From assembly GCF_016342265.1 (NCBI RefSeq), contig NZ_JAEIOS010000009.1:248001-312000 (forward strand): a stretch of 64,000 bases of DNA. The letters run 5' to 3'. The stretch is from Corynebacterium meridianum (GTDB taxonomy: Bacteria > Actinomycetota > Actinomycetes > Mycobacteriales > Mycobacteriaceae). The translations under genes were made by a program, and so were the position numbers. Positions 48,260 through 57,778 of the stretch are shown piece after piece. The notes beneath the pieces are model-generated. The model saw only the letters and a list, made by a program, of their open reading frames with translations. It had not been told where the DNA came from and made no database searches. Within the stretch, counting starts at the first letter, position 1. Each line of letters begins with the position of its first letter.

Positions 48260-49017
48260 CAGACCCCCAGGAAACGGAAGTCACCGGTGGCGACCGCGAC
48301 GCCCAACGACAGCAGGGAGACCGCGAGACAGCCGCCCATCAGGACCCAGTCCCGCGGGTGCAGACGGGTGGGTCTCGCCCAGGTGCGGGTGATCTCCGCG
48401 CCGAAGGCCCGGGCCTCCATGGCGGTGGCCAGCTTGGCTCCGCGTCGCAGTGCAAGGACGAGGAGACCGAAGAGCATGGTCACACCACGGGCGATGCGAC
48501 CGTCGTCGGCCAACCCCCGGGACCGTCGGGCCCTCCCCATCGCCTGCCAGTCGCGTCTGAACAGGGTTGCCAGACGGACTCCGGCGACCGTGCCGATGAC
48601 GAACTTCGCCGGCAGGTGCCAGATCTGCGCGAGACTGTCCCCGAGATCCGTCGGGTCGGTCCTCCCGATCATCACGATGGCGGGCAGGCCGATGGCGAAG
48701 ATGCGGACCATGATCGCCAGCGCGAGCTGAATCGAATTGTCCGTCACGTGGATCCAACCGTAGGAGAGGTACTCCGTGCCCTCCGGTCGGCCGTACAGCA
48801 CCATCGAGATCCCCGACAGCGGTGCCGCCAGAAACAGCGGCCACGCACGAATCGGCAGCCTCCGGATCTCCGTCCCGGTGAACGGAAGTGCGATGAGGAT
48901 GGCACCGAGGCAGCAGGCGGCGGACACGACGTCGATCGACAGCAGCAACGGCGTGGTCAGAAGGGCGAGTCCCGCGATCCGGGCCACCGGGTTGGTGCGC
49001 GCGAGGAGATCAGGCAT
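48259..49017 (-). CDS. ykoC: ECF transporter T component (YkoC-like)
   Basis: 252 residues, about five membrane helices and the two coupling-helix signatures with ARG-type motif (RRSRGLADDGRIARG and MEARAFGAEITRTW). It links the S-component to the ATPase in an energy-coupling-factor vitamin importer. Overlaps the ATPase gene by 8 bases. The upstream TPP riboswitch shows the cargo belongs to thiamin metabolism. Confidence 0.9.
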   Translation of the reverse strand: MPDLLARTNPVARIAGLALLTTPLLLSIDVVSAACCLGAILIALPFTGTEIRRLPIRAWPLFLAAPLSGISMVLYGRPEGTEYLSYGWIHVTDNSIQLALAIMVRIFAIGLPAIVMIGRTDPTDLGDSLAQIWHLPAKFVIGTVAGVRLATLFRRDWQAMGRARRSRGLADDGRIARGVTMLFGLLVLALRRGAKLATAMEARAFGAEITRTWARPTRLHPRDWVLMGGCLAVSLLSLGVAVATGDFRFLGV

Positions 49018-50551
49018 GTTTCCCCACCTCTATCCTGTGGTCCCCGAGAGCCCCCGCGAACAGCCGGTCGTGGGTGATCGACGCCAGAGTCACCCCTGAA
49101 TCGACGAGCCCGCGCAGCAGCAGCACCAGCTCGGTGAATGTCCGGCGGTCCTGCCCGAAGGTCGGTTCGTCGAGGATGAGGACCGACGGGGTGGTGACGA
49201 GCGCGGTGGCCACGCTCAACCGGCGTTTTTGCCCGCCGGAGAGGGAGAACGGATTGGCCTCCGCGAGATGGTCGAGGCGCAGGCGTACGAGGAGCTCATC
49301 CACCCGCTCCCTGTCGGCGGCGGTGACCGCGTCCGCGGGTGCGCGTCCGGTGAGTCGACGCCACAGTCCGAGACGACCGCGCCCGCCTGCGGTGACGGCC
49401 GGACCGATCAACAGTTCCGAGCGGACCGTCCGGGCGACGAACTGGTGTTCCGGATCCTGGAACACGAATCCGATGCGGGTCGCCAGATCGCGGGACGGCC
49501 AGGAGTGCGGCCCACCCGACAGTCCCGCGGCGACGCGCTCGCCGGCGTGGACGGTTCCTCCGAGGGGGTCGAGCAGGCCCGCCAGCGTGAGCGCGAGGGT
49601 GGACTTTCCGGCACCGTTCGGTCCGGTGACCACAGTGGACCGACCTTCCGGGAGGATCAGGTCGTGGGACTCCCCCACAGGCCGGCCCTCCTCCCACCCG
49701 ACGGTGAGTTTCTCCGCGCTGAGCGCGGGAACGAGGTCGATGCCGTCCACGGGATCCGCGGAAGAAAGGTCCAGGGGTATTCCGGGGACCCAGACCCCGT
49801 TCTCCGCAAGGTGGGCACCCTCTGCGGCGATCACGTCGTCGAGTGGTCCGGCGGCGATCAGACCGCGGTCGGCGGTGCCGAGTACGAGTGCGCGGTCGAC
49901 GACACCGGACCAGATCTCCACCCGGTGTTCGACAACGATGAGGGTGGCTCCCGTCTCCCGCACGACGCGGTCGACTGCGTCCCGGACCTCGGCGACGCCG
50001 TCGGGGTCGAGGTTCGCGGTGGGCTCGTCGAGCAGGATCAGGCGCGCGCCCATGGCGATGACGCCGGCGAGGGCGAGGCGTTGCTTCTGGCCGCCGGACA
50101 ATTCCGCGGTCGGGTGATCCAGTGGGAGATCGAGTCCGACCATCTCCAGCGCACGGGCGACGCGACGCCAGATCTCCTCGCGCCCGATGCCCAGGTTCTC
50201 ACAGCCGAAGGCGACATCGTCGCCCACCCGGGATGAGATGACCTGGGAATCCGGGTCCTGCAGAACCATCCCGACGACTCCGCGGGCCCGTTCGGGCGGA
50301 CACCCGTCGACCAGGAGTGTTCCCTGACGGTCCCCCTCATCATCACCGCCGAGGACGCCTGCGATCGCGGCGAGGAGAGTGGATTTCCCGGATCCGGACT
50401 CCCCGAGCAACAGAATGCGCTGGCCCGGTTCGATGTCCAGGTCGAGATCGGAGATGGTGGGGTGCAGACGCCCGGCGTGCCGCCAACCGAAACCGGTCGC
50501 GCGGACCTCCGCTCCCCGGGGACCGGCACCGGTCGAGGGGTCCGGTGCCAC
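49010..50551 (-). CDS. ykoD: ECF transporter ATPase, two fused ABC domains (YkoD-like)
   Basis: 513 residues, two ABC halves: GESGSGKSTLLAAIAG with LSGGQKQRLAL and LLDEPTANLDP; then GPNGAGKSTLALTLAG with LSGGQKRRLSV and ILDEPTFGQD. Single-chain double ATPases are typical for YkoD. It energises the transporter with the T and S components of the same operon. GTG start 3 bases after the S-component stop. Confidence 0.92.
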   Translation of the reverse strand: MAPDPSTGAGPRGAEVRATGFGWRHAGRLHPTISDLDLDIEPGQRILLLGESGSGKSTLLAAIAGVLGGDDEGDRQGTLLVDGCPPERARGVVGMVLQDPDSQVISSRVGDDVAFGCENLGIGREEIWRRVARALEMVGLDLPLDHPTAELSGGQKQRLALAGVIAMGARLILLDEPTANLDPDGVAEVRDAVDRVVRETGATLIVVEHRVEIWSGVVDRALVLGTADRGLIAAGPLDDVIAAEGAHLAENGVWVPGIPLDLSSADPVDGIDLVPALSAEKLTVGWEEGRPVGESHDLILPEGRSTVVTGPNGAGKSTLALTLAGLLDPLGGTVHAGERVAAGLSGGPHSWPSRDLATRIGFVFQDPEHQFVARTVRSELLIGPAVTAGGRGRLGLWRRLTGRAPADAVTAADRERVDELLVRLRLDHLAEANPFSLSGGQKRRLSVATALVTTPSVLILDEPTFGQDRRTFTELVLLLRGLVDSGVTLASITHDRLFAGALGDHRIEVGKHA

Positions 50552-50554
50552 GGT

Positions 50555-51190
50555 CTAGACCTGCCGCTGGCGTTCACGCCCGGCGGCGAAGCGGTCCAGC
50601 GCACCGGTAGCAGCCAGTGCACGGACGAGGAGCCAGGAACAGATGCCGGCGATGACCGCGCCGGAGACAAGGAGTGTGGCGAGGTAGGTGACCTGGAATT
50701 CGGTCGACTTTCCGAAGTTGCCGGAGAGGAATCCCTCGAGAACCCATGCGCCGGCGCCCGCTCCGGCACCGGCGAGCGCGGCGACGACCGGTCCGAAGCG
50801 GTGGTAGAGGAAGACCGCGAGGATGATCTCCGCGCCGAGGCCCTGCGCGATACCGGAGTAGAGGGTGCTTATCCCCCACTGGTTGCCGAGTCCCGCGGAG
50901 ACGGAGGCGGCGATGACCTCACACAGAAGCGCGGCTCCCGGCTTGCGGATCACCAGGCCACCGAGGACACCCGCGAACAGCCAGGGGCCGACGGCGAGGC
51001 CACCGAACCCCGGGGTGACGGCGCTGATCGATTCGTAGAAGGCGCCGCCGGGGCCGTTGTAGACCCAGAACACGAGGCCTGCGGCGACCCCCAGGACTGC
51101 GAGTGCGATGATGTCGATCACCCGCCAACTCTTCTTTGACGGTGCGGTGACCGTGATCGGTGTGCGGGTTTCGGGCACAGAAGTGCTCAT
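50555..51190 (-). CDS. ykoE: ECF transporter S component, YkoE family
   Basis: 211 residues, about five to six membrane helices. The YkoE pattern is seen in WRVIDIIALAVLGVAAGLVFWVYN, GFGGLAVGPWLFAGVLGGLVIRKPGAAL and GNQWGISTLYSGIAQGLGAE. It binds thiamin or its hydroxymethylpyrimidine precursor. The ATG at 51190 has GAGGA 6 nt upstream; the ATG at 51202 immediately follows the riboswitch 3' end and lacks spacing. Confidence 0.9.
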   Translation of the reverse strand: MSTSVPETRTPITVTAPSKKSWRVIDIIALAVLGVAAGLVFWVYNGPGGAFYESISAVTPGFGGLAVGPWLFAGVLGGLVIRKPGAALLCEVIAASVSAGLGNQWGISTLYSGIAQGLGAEIILAVFLYHRFGPVVAALAGAGAGAGAWVLEGFLSGNFGKSTEFQVTYLATLLVSGAVIAGICSWLLVRALAATGALDRFAAGRERQRQV

Positions 51191-51206
51191 TGTTTTCCTC
51201 ATCTCC

Positions 51207-51320
51207 CTAGCGCCGGCATTACCCGGATCAGGTTGTTACGGTCATCGGTGCGCCGCGGGCTCGAACATCTCGCGGTCAACCGACGTCTCAGCCCGATTCA
51301 CGCTCGGACACCCGTGGGAC
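51207..51320 (-). promoter_or_regulatory. TPP riboswitch (THI element)
   Basis: On the minus strand the conserved core segments are present in order: CGGGCTGAGACG near 51,285-51,296, then AACCTGATCCGGGTAATGCC followed by GGCGCTAGGGA (51,208-51,238), just upstream of the ykoE start. A TATCAT -10 candidate lies before it (51329-51334). TPP binding should shut off ykoEDC expression, most likely by hiding the ribosome site. Confidence 0.93.
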
Positions 51321-51517
51321 CGGGCCAATGATACAGACCGCCCCGGGTGGACGCGAGGCGGCGATGCCGCCGCCATTTTCGCGACTATCCCGGCGACCAC
51401 CCCCGAAAGAATGCATCGGGGTACCGGAACCCGGTTGACTGTTCCATCCGGGACCGGTGAACGGGCTTCCCCGCGCCCGAGATTCCCGCACCGGGGGTTT
51501 GCGGCTATCCTGAAGTG

Positions 51518-52183
51518 ATGATGAATCACAGCAGTCACAGCAGAACCAGTGGCCCCATGGGCGATCTGCTGCACGGACGGATGGCCCGCGCTGGCAGACC
51601 CACCGCGGCATTACTGGCATGCTTCGCCGCCGTCTCCGCCCTGAGCACCGGCTGCGCCGACCACAACCATTCCGAAGTGACGCTCGCGGGCACCTCGGGC
51701 ATCGGAAGCAGCCCCGCGGATGCCACCGGAACCACGCCATCGCAACCGTTACCGAAGGACCCCTCACGCACCTGTCCCGCAGAACAGCTCGACGCGACCG
51801 TCGACTCCACCAGCGCCGGTGCAGGCCACACCTTCTACTCGATCCGACTGACCAACACCGGTGACCCGTGCTCCCTGTCCGGTTACCCCGGGGTATCCCT
51901 CATCGACGCCGCAGGGAACCAGGTGGGAGCGGCAGCTGACAGGGAAATCGGGGCGAAGGGGACCCCCGTCCGGCTGGAAAACGGCTCATCGGCGGTCTTC
52001 TCCACGAGATTCAGCCAGCCGTACGCCTACGAGGCCGAGGTCTGCCAGCCCACCGAACGCGCCCAGCAGATCAAGATCTATCCACCGAACGACACCGGTT
52101 GGCTGACGATCCCGGTGAGCCAACCAACCTGCGGTTCCGAACGGGTCCCCACGATAACCGTGACCGGGGTCAGCGCGGGCTGA
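51518..52183 (+). CDS. DUF4232 lipoprotein
   Basis: 221 residues. N-terminal positive residues, hydrophobic helix and lipobox LSTGC, followed by a Ser/Thr-rich linker and a DUF4232 domain (about 95-215) with CSLSGYPGVSLIDAAGNQVG and the paired cysteines of the family. TATCCT (51506-51511) is 6 nt before the ATG at 51518, hence leaderless; an in-frame GTG lies at 51515. Convergent with the dehydrogenase; the stop codons abut, forming TGATCA. Function unknown. Confidence 0.85.
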   Translation: MMNHSSHSRTSGPMGDLLHGRMARAGRPTAALLACFAAVSALSTGCADHNHSEVTLAGTSGIGSSPADATGTTPSQPLPKDPSRTCPAEQLDATVDSTSAGAGHTFYSIRLTNTGDPCSLSGYPGVSLIDAAGNQVGAAADREIGAKGTPVRLENGSSAVFSTRFSQPYAYEAEVCQPTERAQQIKIYPPNDTGWLTIPVSQPTCGSERVPTITVTGVSAG

Positions 52184-53161
52184 TCACTCCACCTTCGCCC
52201 CGCATCCCGCATCGGACATGGCCTGCCGCACCGCCTCCACCGACGTCCGCAACAGCGCCTCCTCCTCATCGGTGAGCTGGGGAGCCACACGACGTACGAC
52301 GCCTCCTCTACCGATCACACACGGCAGCGAGACGGAGACGTCGCGAAGTCCGTACTCGCCGTCCAGGGGATACGTCGCGGGGTACACGGCGCGCTCGTCG
52401 AGCAGCACAGCCCGCGCCATCACGATCGCGGACTGCGCCACTCCGGCGTTCGTCCAGCCCTTGGCGTTGAAGACGTCGTAGGCCGCCCTGACGACATCAT
52501 GGGCGAGTTCATCCAGCTCATAGGGATCACCGCCGAACGCGTCACCGAGTCCGGAATTCGGCACACCAGCCACGGAGACCAGGCTCAATGCCGGGACAGC
52601 GGACAGGCCGTGTTCCCCGAGCATCAGTCCGTGCACGGAACTCGGGTCGATACCGTGGCGATCCGCGATGAGCCGCCGCATCCGTGCCGAATCCAGCATC
52701 GTTCCGGTACCGAAGACCCGCCCGAGGGGAAATCCGAACTCCGTCGCCGCTATGTGGGCCATCGTGTCGCAGGGGTTGGTGATCACGATGACGACCGGAT
52801 CGAGCGTCACCGCGGCGATGTCGCCCATCACCTGGCGGATCACCGCGGCGTTCGTCTTCGCGAGCTCGGCGCGATCCGGCACCCTGTTCTCCTCCGAGGG
52901 GACGATCGACGGGCCCGCCGCGACGATGATGACGTCGGCGTCCGCGCAGTCGCCGTAGTCACCGGCGTGGACATCGACGTTGACCCTCGTATTGAGCGCG
53001 GTCGCGTGATGCTGGTCCAGGGCCTCACCGAGCGCCACCCCGTCGGCGGTGTCGATCAGCGCGATCTCGCCGTAGAGTCCGGATGCGACCGCATCCGCGA
53101 GGACATAGGAGCCGACGTGCCCCAGTCCGACGATGACGAGTTTGTTCACGTGTGTGTTCAT
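52184..53161 (-). CDS. L-2-hydroxyacid dehydrogenase of the lactate/malate family
   Basis: 325 residues. NAD-binding VIVGLGHVGSYVLADAV at the N-terminus, ITNPCDTMAHIA, the catalytic-loop GTGTMLDSARMRR and GLMLGEHGLSAVPAL (active-site His). The motif GPSIVPSEENRVPDR differs from ordinary lactate dehydrogenase and resembles L-2-hydroxyisocaproate dehydrogenases, so the substrate may be a branched 2-oxo acid. Start fixed by the ATG at 53161. Confidence 0.85.
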   Translation of the reverse strand: MNTHVNKLVIVGLGHVGSYVLADAVASGLYGEIALIDTADGVALGEALDQHHATALNTRVNVDVHAGDYGDCADADVIIVAAGPSIVPSEENRVPDRAELAKTNAAVIRQVMGDIAAVTLDPVVIVITNPCDTMAHIAATEFGFPLGRVFGTGTMLDSARMRRLIADRHGIDPSSVHGLMLGEHGLSAVPALSLVSVAGVPNSGLGDAFGGDPYELDELAHDVVRAAYDVFNAKGWTNAGVAQSAIVMARAVLLDERAVYPATYPLDGEYGLRDVSVSLPCVIGRGGVVRRVAPQLTDEEEALLRTSVEAVRQAMSDAGCGAKVE

Positions 53162-53289
53162 GTATCCAACCCCTCGGGTGTCAGGTCGTCAGAAGGAGAT
53201 CCGGTGGACAGGGTGGCACCACAGCGCATCTCCATTTGTGCACCTCCGACGGTACCGCCAAACTCTCCGCGAGGGTAGGTTCTTCAGAC

Positions 53290-53715
53290 ATGGCCAGTGG
53301 ACTTCTCGACGCAGCGGTACTCCTCGGTATCGGGTTGCTCGGAATCGCCGTCGCCGCAGGTCTCGTCTTCCGCCGCATCCGGCTGCGACGGAGCTGGTAC
53401 CGCACCGAGGGCACCATCATCGATGCGGTACCGCGGCCCGGCACGCCCGCCGATGACCCGTTCCGGTGTGCGGTGATCACCTTCACGGGCCCCGACGGCG
53501 GCCTCCACCAGTGGACCGACCCGCACCACACCTCCTTCGCCCGGGAACAGGTCGGCCAACGGGTCGACCTGTTCATCACGAAGCACGGCACCGGTGACGT
53601 CCGCCGGCCCCCGACGGTCGACCCCTTCTTCTTCGTCGTCACGTTTCTCGCTGTCGGAGGACTGGCGCTCATCATGGCGGGTGTCGTGCTCGGCACCGAG
53701 GCCACACTGCGATAG
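53290..53715 (+). CDS. DUF3592-like membrane protein
   Basis: 141 residues. Membrane helices at about 4-24 and 110-134 flank a small extracytoplasmic or cytosolic beta domain with RTEGTIIDAVPRPG and the YxAxV-like AVITFTGPDGGLHQW, as in DUF3592 proteins. ATG chosen at the first helix; the upstream frame is not protein-like. Function unknown. The alcohol-dehydrogenase gene follows. Confidence 0.78.
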   Translation: MASGLLDAAVLLGIGLLGIAVAAGLVFRRIRLRRSWYRTEGTIIDAVPRPGTPADDPFRCAVITFTGPDGGLHQWTDPHHTSFAREQVGQRVDLFITKHGTGDVRRPPTVDPFFFVVTFLAVGGLALIMAGVVLGTEATLR

Positions 53716-53746
53716 CCGGGAAATCCGCCACGTACCATTGCGTGCC

Positions 53747-54760
53747 ATGAAGGCAACCATGATCCACGCACCCGGCGACATCCGGCTGGAGACCCGCCCC
53801 GACCCGGTCATCTCGGAACCGACCGACGCAATCGTCCGCACGGTCGCCACCTGTGTCTGCGGGTCAGACCTCTGGCCGTACCGGGGAGACAACGACATCC
53901 CGGAGCCGAACCCCATCGGCCACGAGTACGTCGGGATCGTCGAGGAGGTCGGCTCAGCGGTGTCCACGGTCTCCCCCGGCGACTTCGTCGTGGGCGGGTT
54001 CCTCTACTCGTGCAACGACTGCCCGACCTGCCACGCCGGGATGCACGCGAACTGTCCACGGGGCGGCGGATACGACGGCTGCCAGGCCGAGCTGATCCGG
54101 GTACCGCTGGCGGACGGCACCCTCGTGGCGACACCGGGTGCTCCGGACCGCGACCTGATCCCCTCGCTGCTGACACTGTCCGACGTGATGTGCACCGGGT
54201 GGCACGCCGCGATCTCCGCGGGTGTCGGTGGCGGGGATTCGGTGGTGGTCGTCGGCGACGGCGCCGTGGGACTGTGCGGCGTCATCGCCGCGAAACAGCT
54301 CGGGGCGGAACGCATCATCGCGATGTCCCGGCACGCCGACCGGCAGGATCTCGCCCACCGCTTCGGCGCGACCGACATCATCGCCGAACGCGGTGACGAG
54401 GGCGTGGCGGCGGTCAGGGCCCTCACCGACGGCATCGGCTCCGACCGCGCCCTCGAGTGCGTCGGCTCCGAGGACGCACGCCGCCAGGCCGTCGACTCCG
54501 TACGGCCCGGCGGAATGGTCGGCCTGGTCGGGCTGCCGCACGGAGGGCTCGAGGCGGAGCGGCTCTTCTGGAGGAACAAGGGGATCCGTGGCGGGGTCGC
54601 ACCTGTACGGGCCTACCTCGACGAGCTCCTGCCCCTCGTGTGGAACCGGGAGATCGACCCCGGCGCGGTGTTCACGGATCACTACCCGCTGGACCGGGTG
54701 TCCGACGCATACGCCGCGATGGATCAGCGGCGGACGGTCAAGGCACTGCTGTGGACCTGA
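53747..54760 (+). CDS. Zinc-dependent alcohol dehydrogenase family protein
   Basis: 337 residues. GroES-like domain with catalytic zinc ligands (CVCGSDLWPY, GHEYVG) and the structural-zinc lobe CNDCPTCHAGMHANC, then a Rossmann domain with VVGDGAVGLCGVIAAKQLGA. The preference for NAD(P) and the substrate is unclear. Starts at the ATG before KATMIHAPGDIRLE, as in relatives. Confidence 0.9.
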   Translation: MKATMIHAPGDIRLETRPDPVISEPTDAIVRTVATCVCGSDLWPYRGDNDIPEPNPIGHEYVGIVEEVGSAVSTVSPGDFVVGGFLYSCNDCPTCHAGMHANCPRGGGYDGCQAELIRVPLADGTLVATPGAPDRDLIPSLLTLSDVMCTGWHAAISAGVGGGDSVVVVGDGAVGLCGVIAAKQLGAERIIAMSRHADRQDLAHRFGATDIIAERGDEGVAAVRALTDGIGSDRALECVGSEDARRQAVDSVRPGGMVGLVGLPHGGLEAERLFWRNKGIRGGVAPVRAYLDELLPLVWNREIDPGAVFTDHYPLDRVSDAYAAMDQRRTVKALLWT

Positions 54761-54839
54761 CGCATTCGCCGGTGGCGGCGTGCATCAGTAATACTGTGCC
54801 CATGCATGCACAGCTGACTGACCGACCGCGGGCCCTCTG

Positions 54840-55775
54840 ATGGCCGGCGGACTGGCGGCCCTCCTCGACGATGTGGCCCTCATCGCCCGGACGGCCGCGG
54901 CCAGCGTCGACGATGTCGCGGCCGCGGCCGGTCGTACCAGCGCGAAAGCCGCCGGGGTCGTCGTCGACGATGCCGCGGTGACCCCGCGCTTCGTCCAGGG
55001 GGTGCGTCCGGCCAGGGAACTGCCAATCATCTGGCGGATCACCAAGGGCTCTCTGTTCAACAAACTCGTCATCATCCTTCCGCTGGCGCTGCTGCTCAGC
55101 GCGGTGGCGCCCTGGGTGCTCACCCCCATCCTGATGCTCGGCGGCACCTACCTCTGCTACGAGGGAGCGGAGAAGGTGTGGGAGAAGTTCTTCGGTTCCG
55201 GTGGGGGCCACGACACCCCGGTCCGCGAATCCGGTCCGGACGCGGAGGACCGGTTGGTGAAGGGCGCGATCACCACGGACCTCATTCTCAGCGCGGAGAT
55301 CATGGTGATCTCCCTCAACGAGGTCGCGACCGAACCGTTCTGGACCCGGACCTCCGTGCTGATCATCGTCGCCCTGTTCATCACGGCCCTCGTCTACGGG
55401 GCGGTGGCCGTCCTCATCAAGATGGATGACGTCGGCCTGAAGCTGGCGAAACGCCCCAGCCGCCGTTCGAAGAGGTTCGGCCGGGCGCTGGTCTCCGCCA
55501 TGCCGAAGGCCCTGGACCTCATCGCCGTGATCGGCACCTTCGCGATGCTGTGGGTCGGCGGGCACATCATCCTCGTCGGCATCGACGAGTTCGGGCTCCA
55601 CGCACCCTATGGGTTCGTGCACCACCTGGAGGAGGCCGTGCGCGGCTGGTCGGGCGTCGGCGGCGCCGCGGCATGGATCGTCAACACGTTCTTCTCCATG
55701 GTTCTCGGCCTGGCCTGGGGCGCGATCGTGTTCGGGATCATCCACAATCTTCCGTTCCGTGGGAAGAAACACTGA
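54840..55775 (+). CDS. DUF808 membrane protein (YedI-like)
   Basis: 311 residues. Begins AGGLAALLDDVALIARTAAASVDDVAAAAGRTSAKAAGVVVDD, the DUF808 signature, followed by about six membrane helices, with YEGAEKVWEKFF conserved in the family. Function unknown. Followed by a hairpin terminator at 55793-55824. Confidence 0.92.
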   Translation: MAGGLAALLDDVALIARTAAASVDDVAAAAGRTSAKAAGVVVDDAAVTPRFVQGVRPARELPIIWRITKGSLFNKLVIILPLALLLSAVAPWVLTPILMLGGTYLCYEGAEKVWEKFFGSGGGHDTPVRESGPDAEDRLVKGAITTDLILSAEIMVISLNEVATEPFWTRTSVLIIVALFITALVYGAVAVLIKMDDVGLKLAKRPSRRSKRFGRALVSAMPKALDLIAVIGTFAMLWVGGHIILVGIDEFGLHAPYGFVHHLEEAVRGWSGVGGAAAWIVNTFFSMVLGLAWGAIVFGIIHNLPFRGKKH

Positions 55776-55792
55776 TCCACCGGCACGAGAAA

Positions 55793-55824
55793 GGCTCCGG
55801 ACCCCGTTGTCCGGGATCGGAGCC
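55793..55824. terminator. Terminator between DUF808 gene and small membrane protein
   Basis: GGCTCCG (55793-55799) and CGGAGCC (55818-55824), with further internal pairing; lies between convergent genes. Confidence 0.7.
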
Positions 55825-55857
55825 TCCACTGTCGCGCGGGATCACCGCGCGGGAAAT

Positions 55858-56100
55858 CTAGCCGGCTGAGCTGAGTCGGCGGTAGAGGATGTAGCAGCCT
55901 GCGAGGAGCAGCAGGATCGGCAGGATCTTGAAGAATCCGACGACCGCGCCGACGAACGCCAGGATCAGGGCGATCGAGGAAAGAATGACGGTCGCTCCGC
56001 CGAGCAGGAGGGACACCCCCTTGTTGCGCTCCCAGGTGAAGAACCCGGAGACGGCCGTGCAGATGGCGAGGACGGTGAAGGTGACGGTGGCACCGAACAT
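55858..56100 (-). CDS. Small two- to three-helix membrane protein
   Basis: 80 residues, hydrophobic over most of its length (about 3-20, 30-56, 58-74). AGGAG lies upstream of the ATG, though 11 bases away. Found singly between terminators, followed by 135 bases to mntH. No recognised family. Confidence 0.65.
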   Translation of the reverse strand: MFGATVTFTVLAICTAVSGFFTWERNKGVSLLLGGATVILSSIALILAFVGAVVGFFKILPILLLLAGCYILYRRLSSAG

Positions 56101-56235
56101 GGTGTGTTTTTCTCCTGTGTTTTCAGTGGGCCCGTGACGGGCCGGTCAACGTGGCGGCCGGTTGACCTCCGGCCGCGGAACTCCGATGATACGTCACGTT
56201 CGCAGGGCGTTCCCGCACTGTATCGCCCGCTCGGT

Positions 56236-57483
56236 CTACTGGACGAACGTCAGGTAGATGAGCAGGAAGTTGAGGGCCACGATCGCCACCGAGATCGCGA
56301 TCATCGCGGACCGCACCCACATGTTGTCCCGCCACTGCCCCATCAGCTCCCGCTTGGAGGTCATACGCGCCAGCGGGATGATCGCGAAGGGGATACCGAA
56401 GGACAGCGCGACCTGCGAGAGCACCAGTGCCCAGCTCGGGTCCGGGTAGAGCCAGAGGATCAGCAGTGCGGGAATCAGGGTGATCGCCCGGCGGAGGACC
56501 AGCGGAACCCGGATGTGCAGCAGACCGGCCATGATCTCCGAACCGGCGTAGGCGCCGACAGAGGTGGACGCCAGGCCGGAGGCGAGCAACCCGATGGCGA
56601 AGATGACACCGATCACCGGGCCCAGCGCCTGTTCAATGGCGTGGTGCGCGCCCTCGATGCTGTCGGTTCCGGGGACCCCACCGAGTGCCGACGCCGCCAG
56701 CAGCAGTAGGGCGATGTTGATGGTGCCGGCGAGAACCAGTGCCCACACGACATCGTGCTTCGTCGCCTTCAGCAGTCTCGGCAGATCACGCCCGAGTTTC
56801 GGGAACCGGTGGTTGACCAGGCTGGAATGCAGGTAGATGGCGTGCGGCATGACGGTCGCCCCCAGCATCGACGCCGCCAACAGCACCGAGTTGGTGTCCG
56901 CGAAACGAGGCACCAGACCACCGAGAACCCCGGGGGCGGACGGCGGACTGATGACCAGACCACTCAGAAACCCGACCGTGATGATGAGCAGCAGACCGAT
57001 GATGATGAACTCGAAGTGCCGCTGGTGTTCAGGGTTCTGGAACAGCAGCAGCCCCATGGAGATGGCGCCGACGATGGCCCCGCCGACGACGAGTGGCAGA
57101 TCGAACATGAGATTCAGCGCGATCGCCCCACCGACGACCTCCGCGAGATCGGTCGCGGCGGCGACGAGCTCCGCCTGTCCCCAGAACGCCAGCCGCTGCC
57201 GCTTTCCGAGCCGGTCCCCCAGCAGCTCAGGGAGGGATTTCCCCGTGACCAGACCGAGCTTGGCGCTCTGGTACTGGATCAGCACCGCCATCGCGTTGGA
57301 CAACACGAGCACCCAGACGAGCAGATAGGCGTAGGTCGCCCCGGCGGAGATGTTCGCCGCGACATTGCCCGGATCGACGTAGGCGACCGCGGCGACGAAC
57401 GCCGGCCCCAGAAGCGTTATGAGCGGACGCTTCACCACACCATCTGTCGGTGCACCGAATTCCGCAGTTTTGTTGGACGACAT
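56236..57483 (-). CDS. mntH: Nramp-family divalent metal transporter MntH
   Basis: 415 residues with about 11 membrane helices. Metal-site motifs: DPGN in helix 1 (VAYVDPGNVAANI) and MPHAIYLHS in helix 6 (the A-x-x-M/MPH type). Imports Mn2+ (and Fe2+) with protons. ATG 57483 chosen by homology; the in-frame codons upstream are not conserved. A palindrome 44 bases upstream may be the metal-responsive operator. Confidence 0.93.
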   Translation of the reverse strand: MSSNKTAEFGAPTDGVVKRPLITLLGPAFVAAVAYVDPGNVAANISAGATYAYLLVWVLVLSNAMAVLIQYQSAKLGLVTGKSLPELLGDRLGKRQRLAFWGQAELVAAATDLAEVVGGAIALNLMFDLPLVVGGAIVGAISMGLLLFQNPEHQRHFEFIIIGLLLIITVGFLSGLVISPPSAPGVLGGLVPRFADTNSVLLAASMLGATVMPHAIYLHSSLVNHRFPKLGRDLPRLLKATKHDVVWALVLAGTINIALLLLAASALGGVPGTDSIEGAHHAIEQALGPVIGVIFAIGLLASGLASTSVGAYAGSEIMAGLLHIRVPLVLRRAITLIPALLILWLYPDPSWALVLSQVALSFGIPFAIIPLARMTSKRELMGQWRDNMWVRSAMIAISVAIVALNFLLIYLTFVQ

Positions 57484-57526
57484 ACCTGGATCATGCTCCC
57501 TTTGAGTCGCCCTCCGCAACTACGCA

Positions 57527-57539
57527 TTGCCTTAGGCAA
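57527..57539. promoter_or_regulatory. Palindrome TTGCCTTAGGCAA upstream of mntH
   Basis: Perfect arms TTGCCT/AGGCAA around a single T, 44-56 bases before the mntH start. Suitable as a MntR/DtxR-type operator; the family of the binder is inferred from the gene it precedes. Confidence 0.5.
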
Positions 57540-57778
57540 CTGACGGAGTCACGACCGGACAGGCTCCGCCTACCGATGGCCCGGATGTCGGCGACGATCG
57601 CTCCTGCTCCTGTCCCATCAGGCGTACCCCCGGCAGCGCGTGGGCACGGAGCGCCGACCGGTATCGGAATATCGCGGTAGTTGCATGAAATGCTCCTGAG
57701 TCAGGTTCCGGTTCGACTCCAGAGGAGAATCCGACCACATCATCATCCCGTCGCCCCACACGGAGAGATCCCGTTCAC

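Noticed and set aside
57700..57735. tRNA-like TTCGACT arm
   Set aside because: Only a four-of-five-pair T-stem; no matching acceptor stem or anticodon arm upstream.
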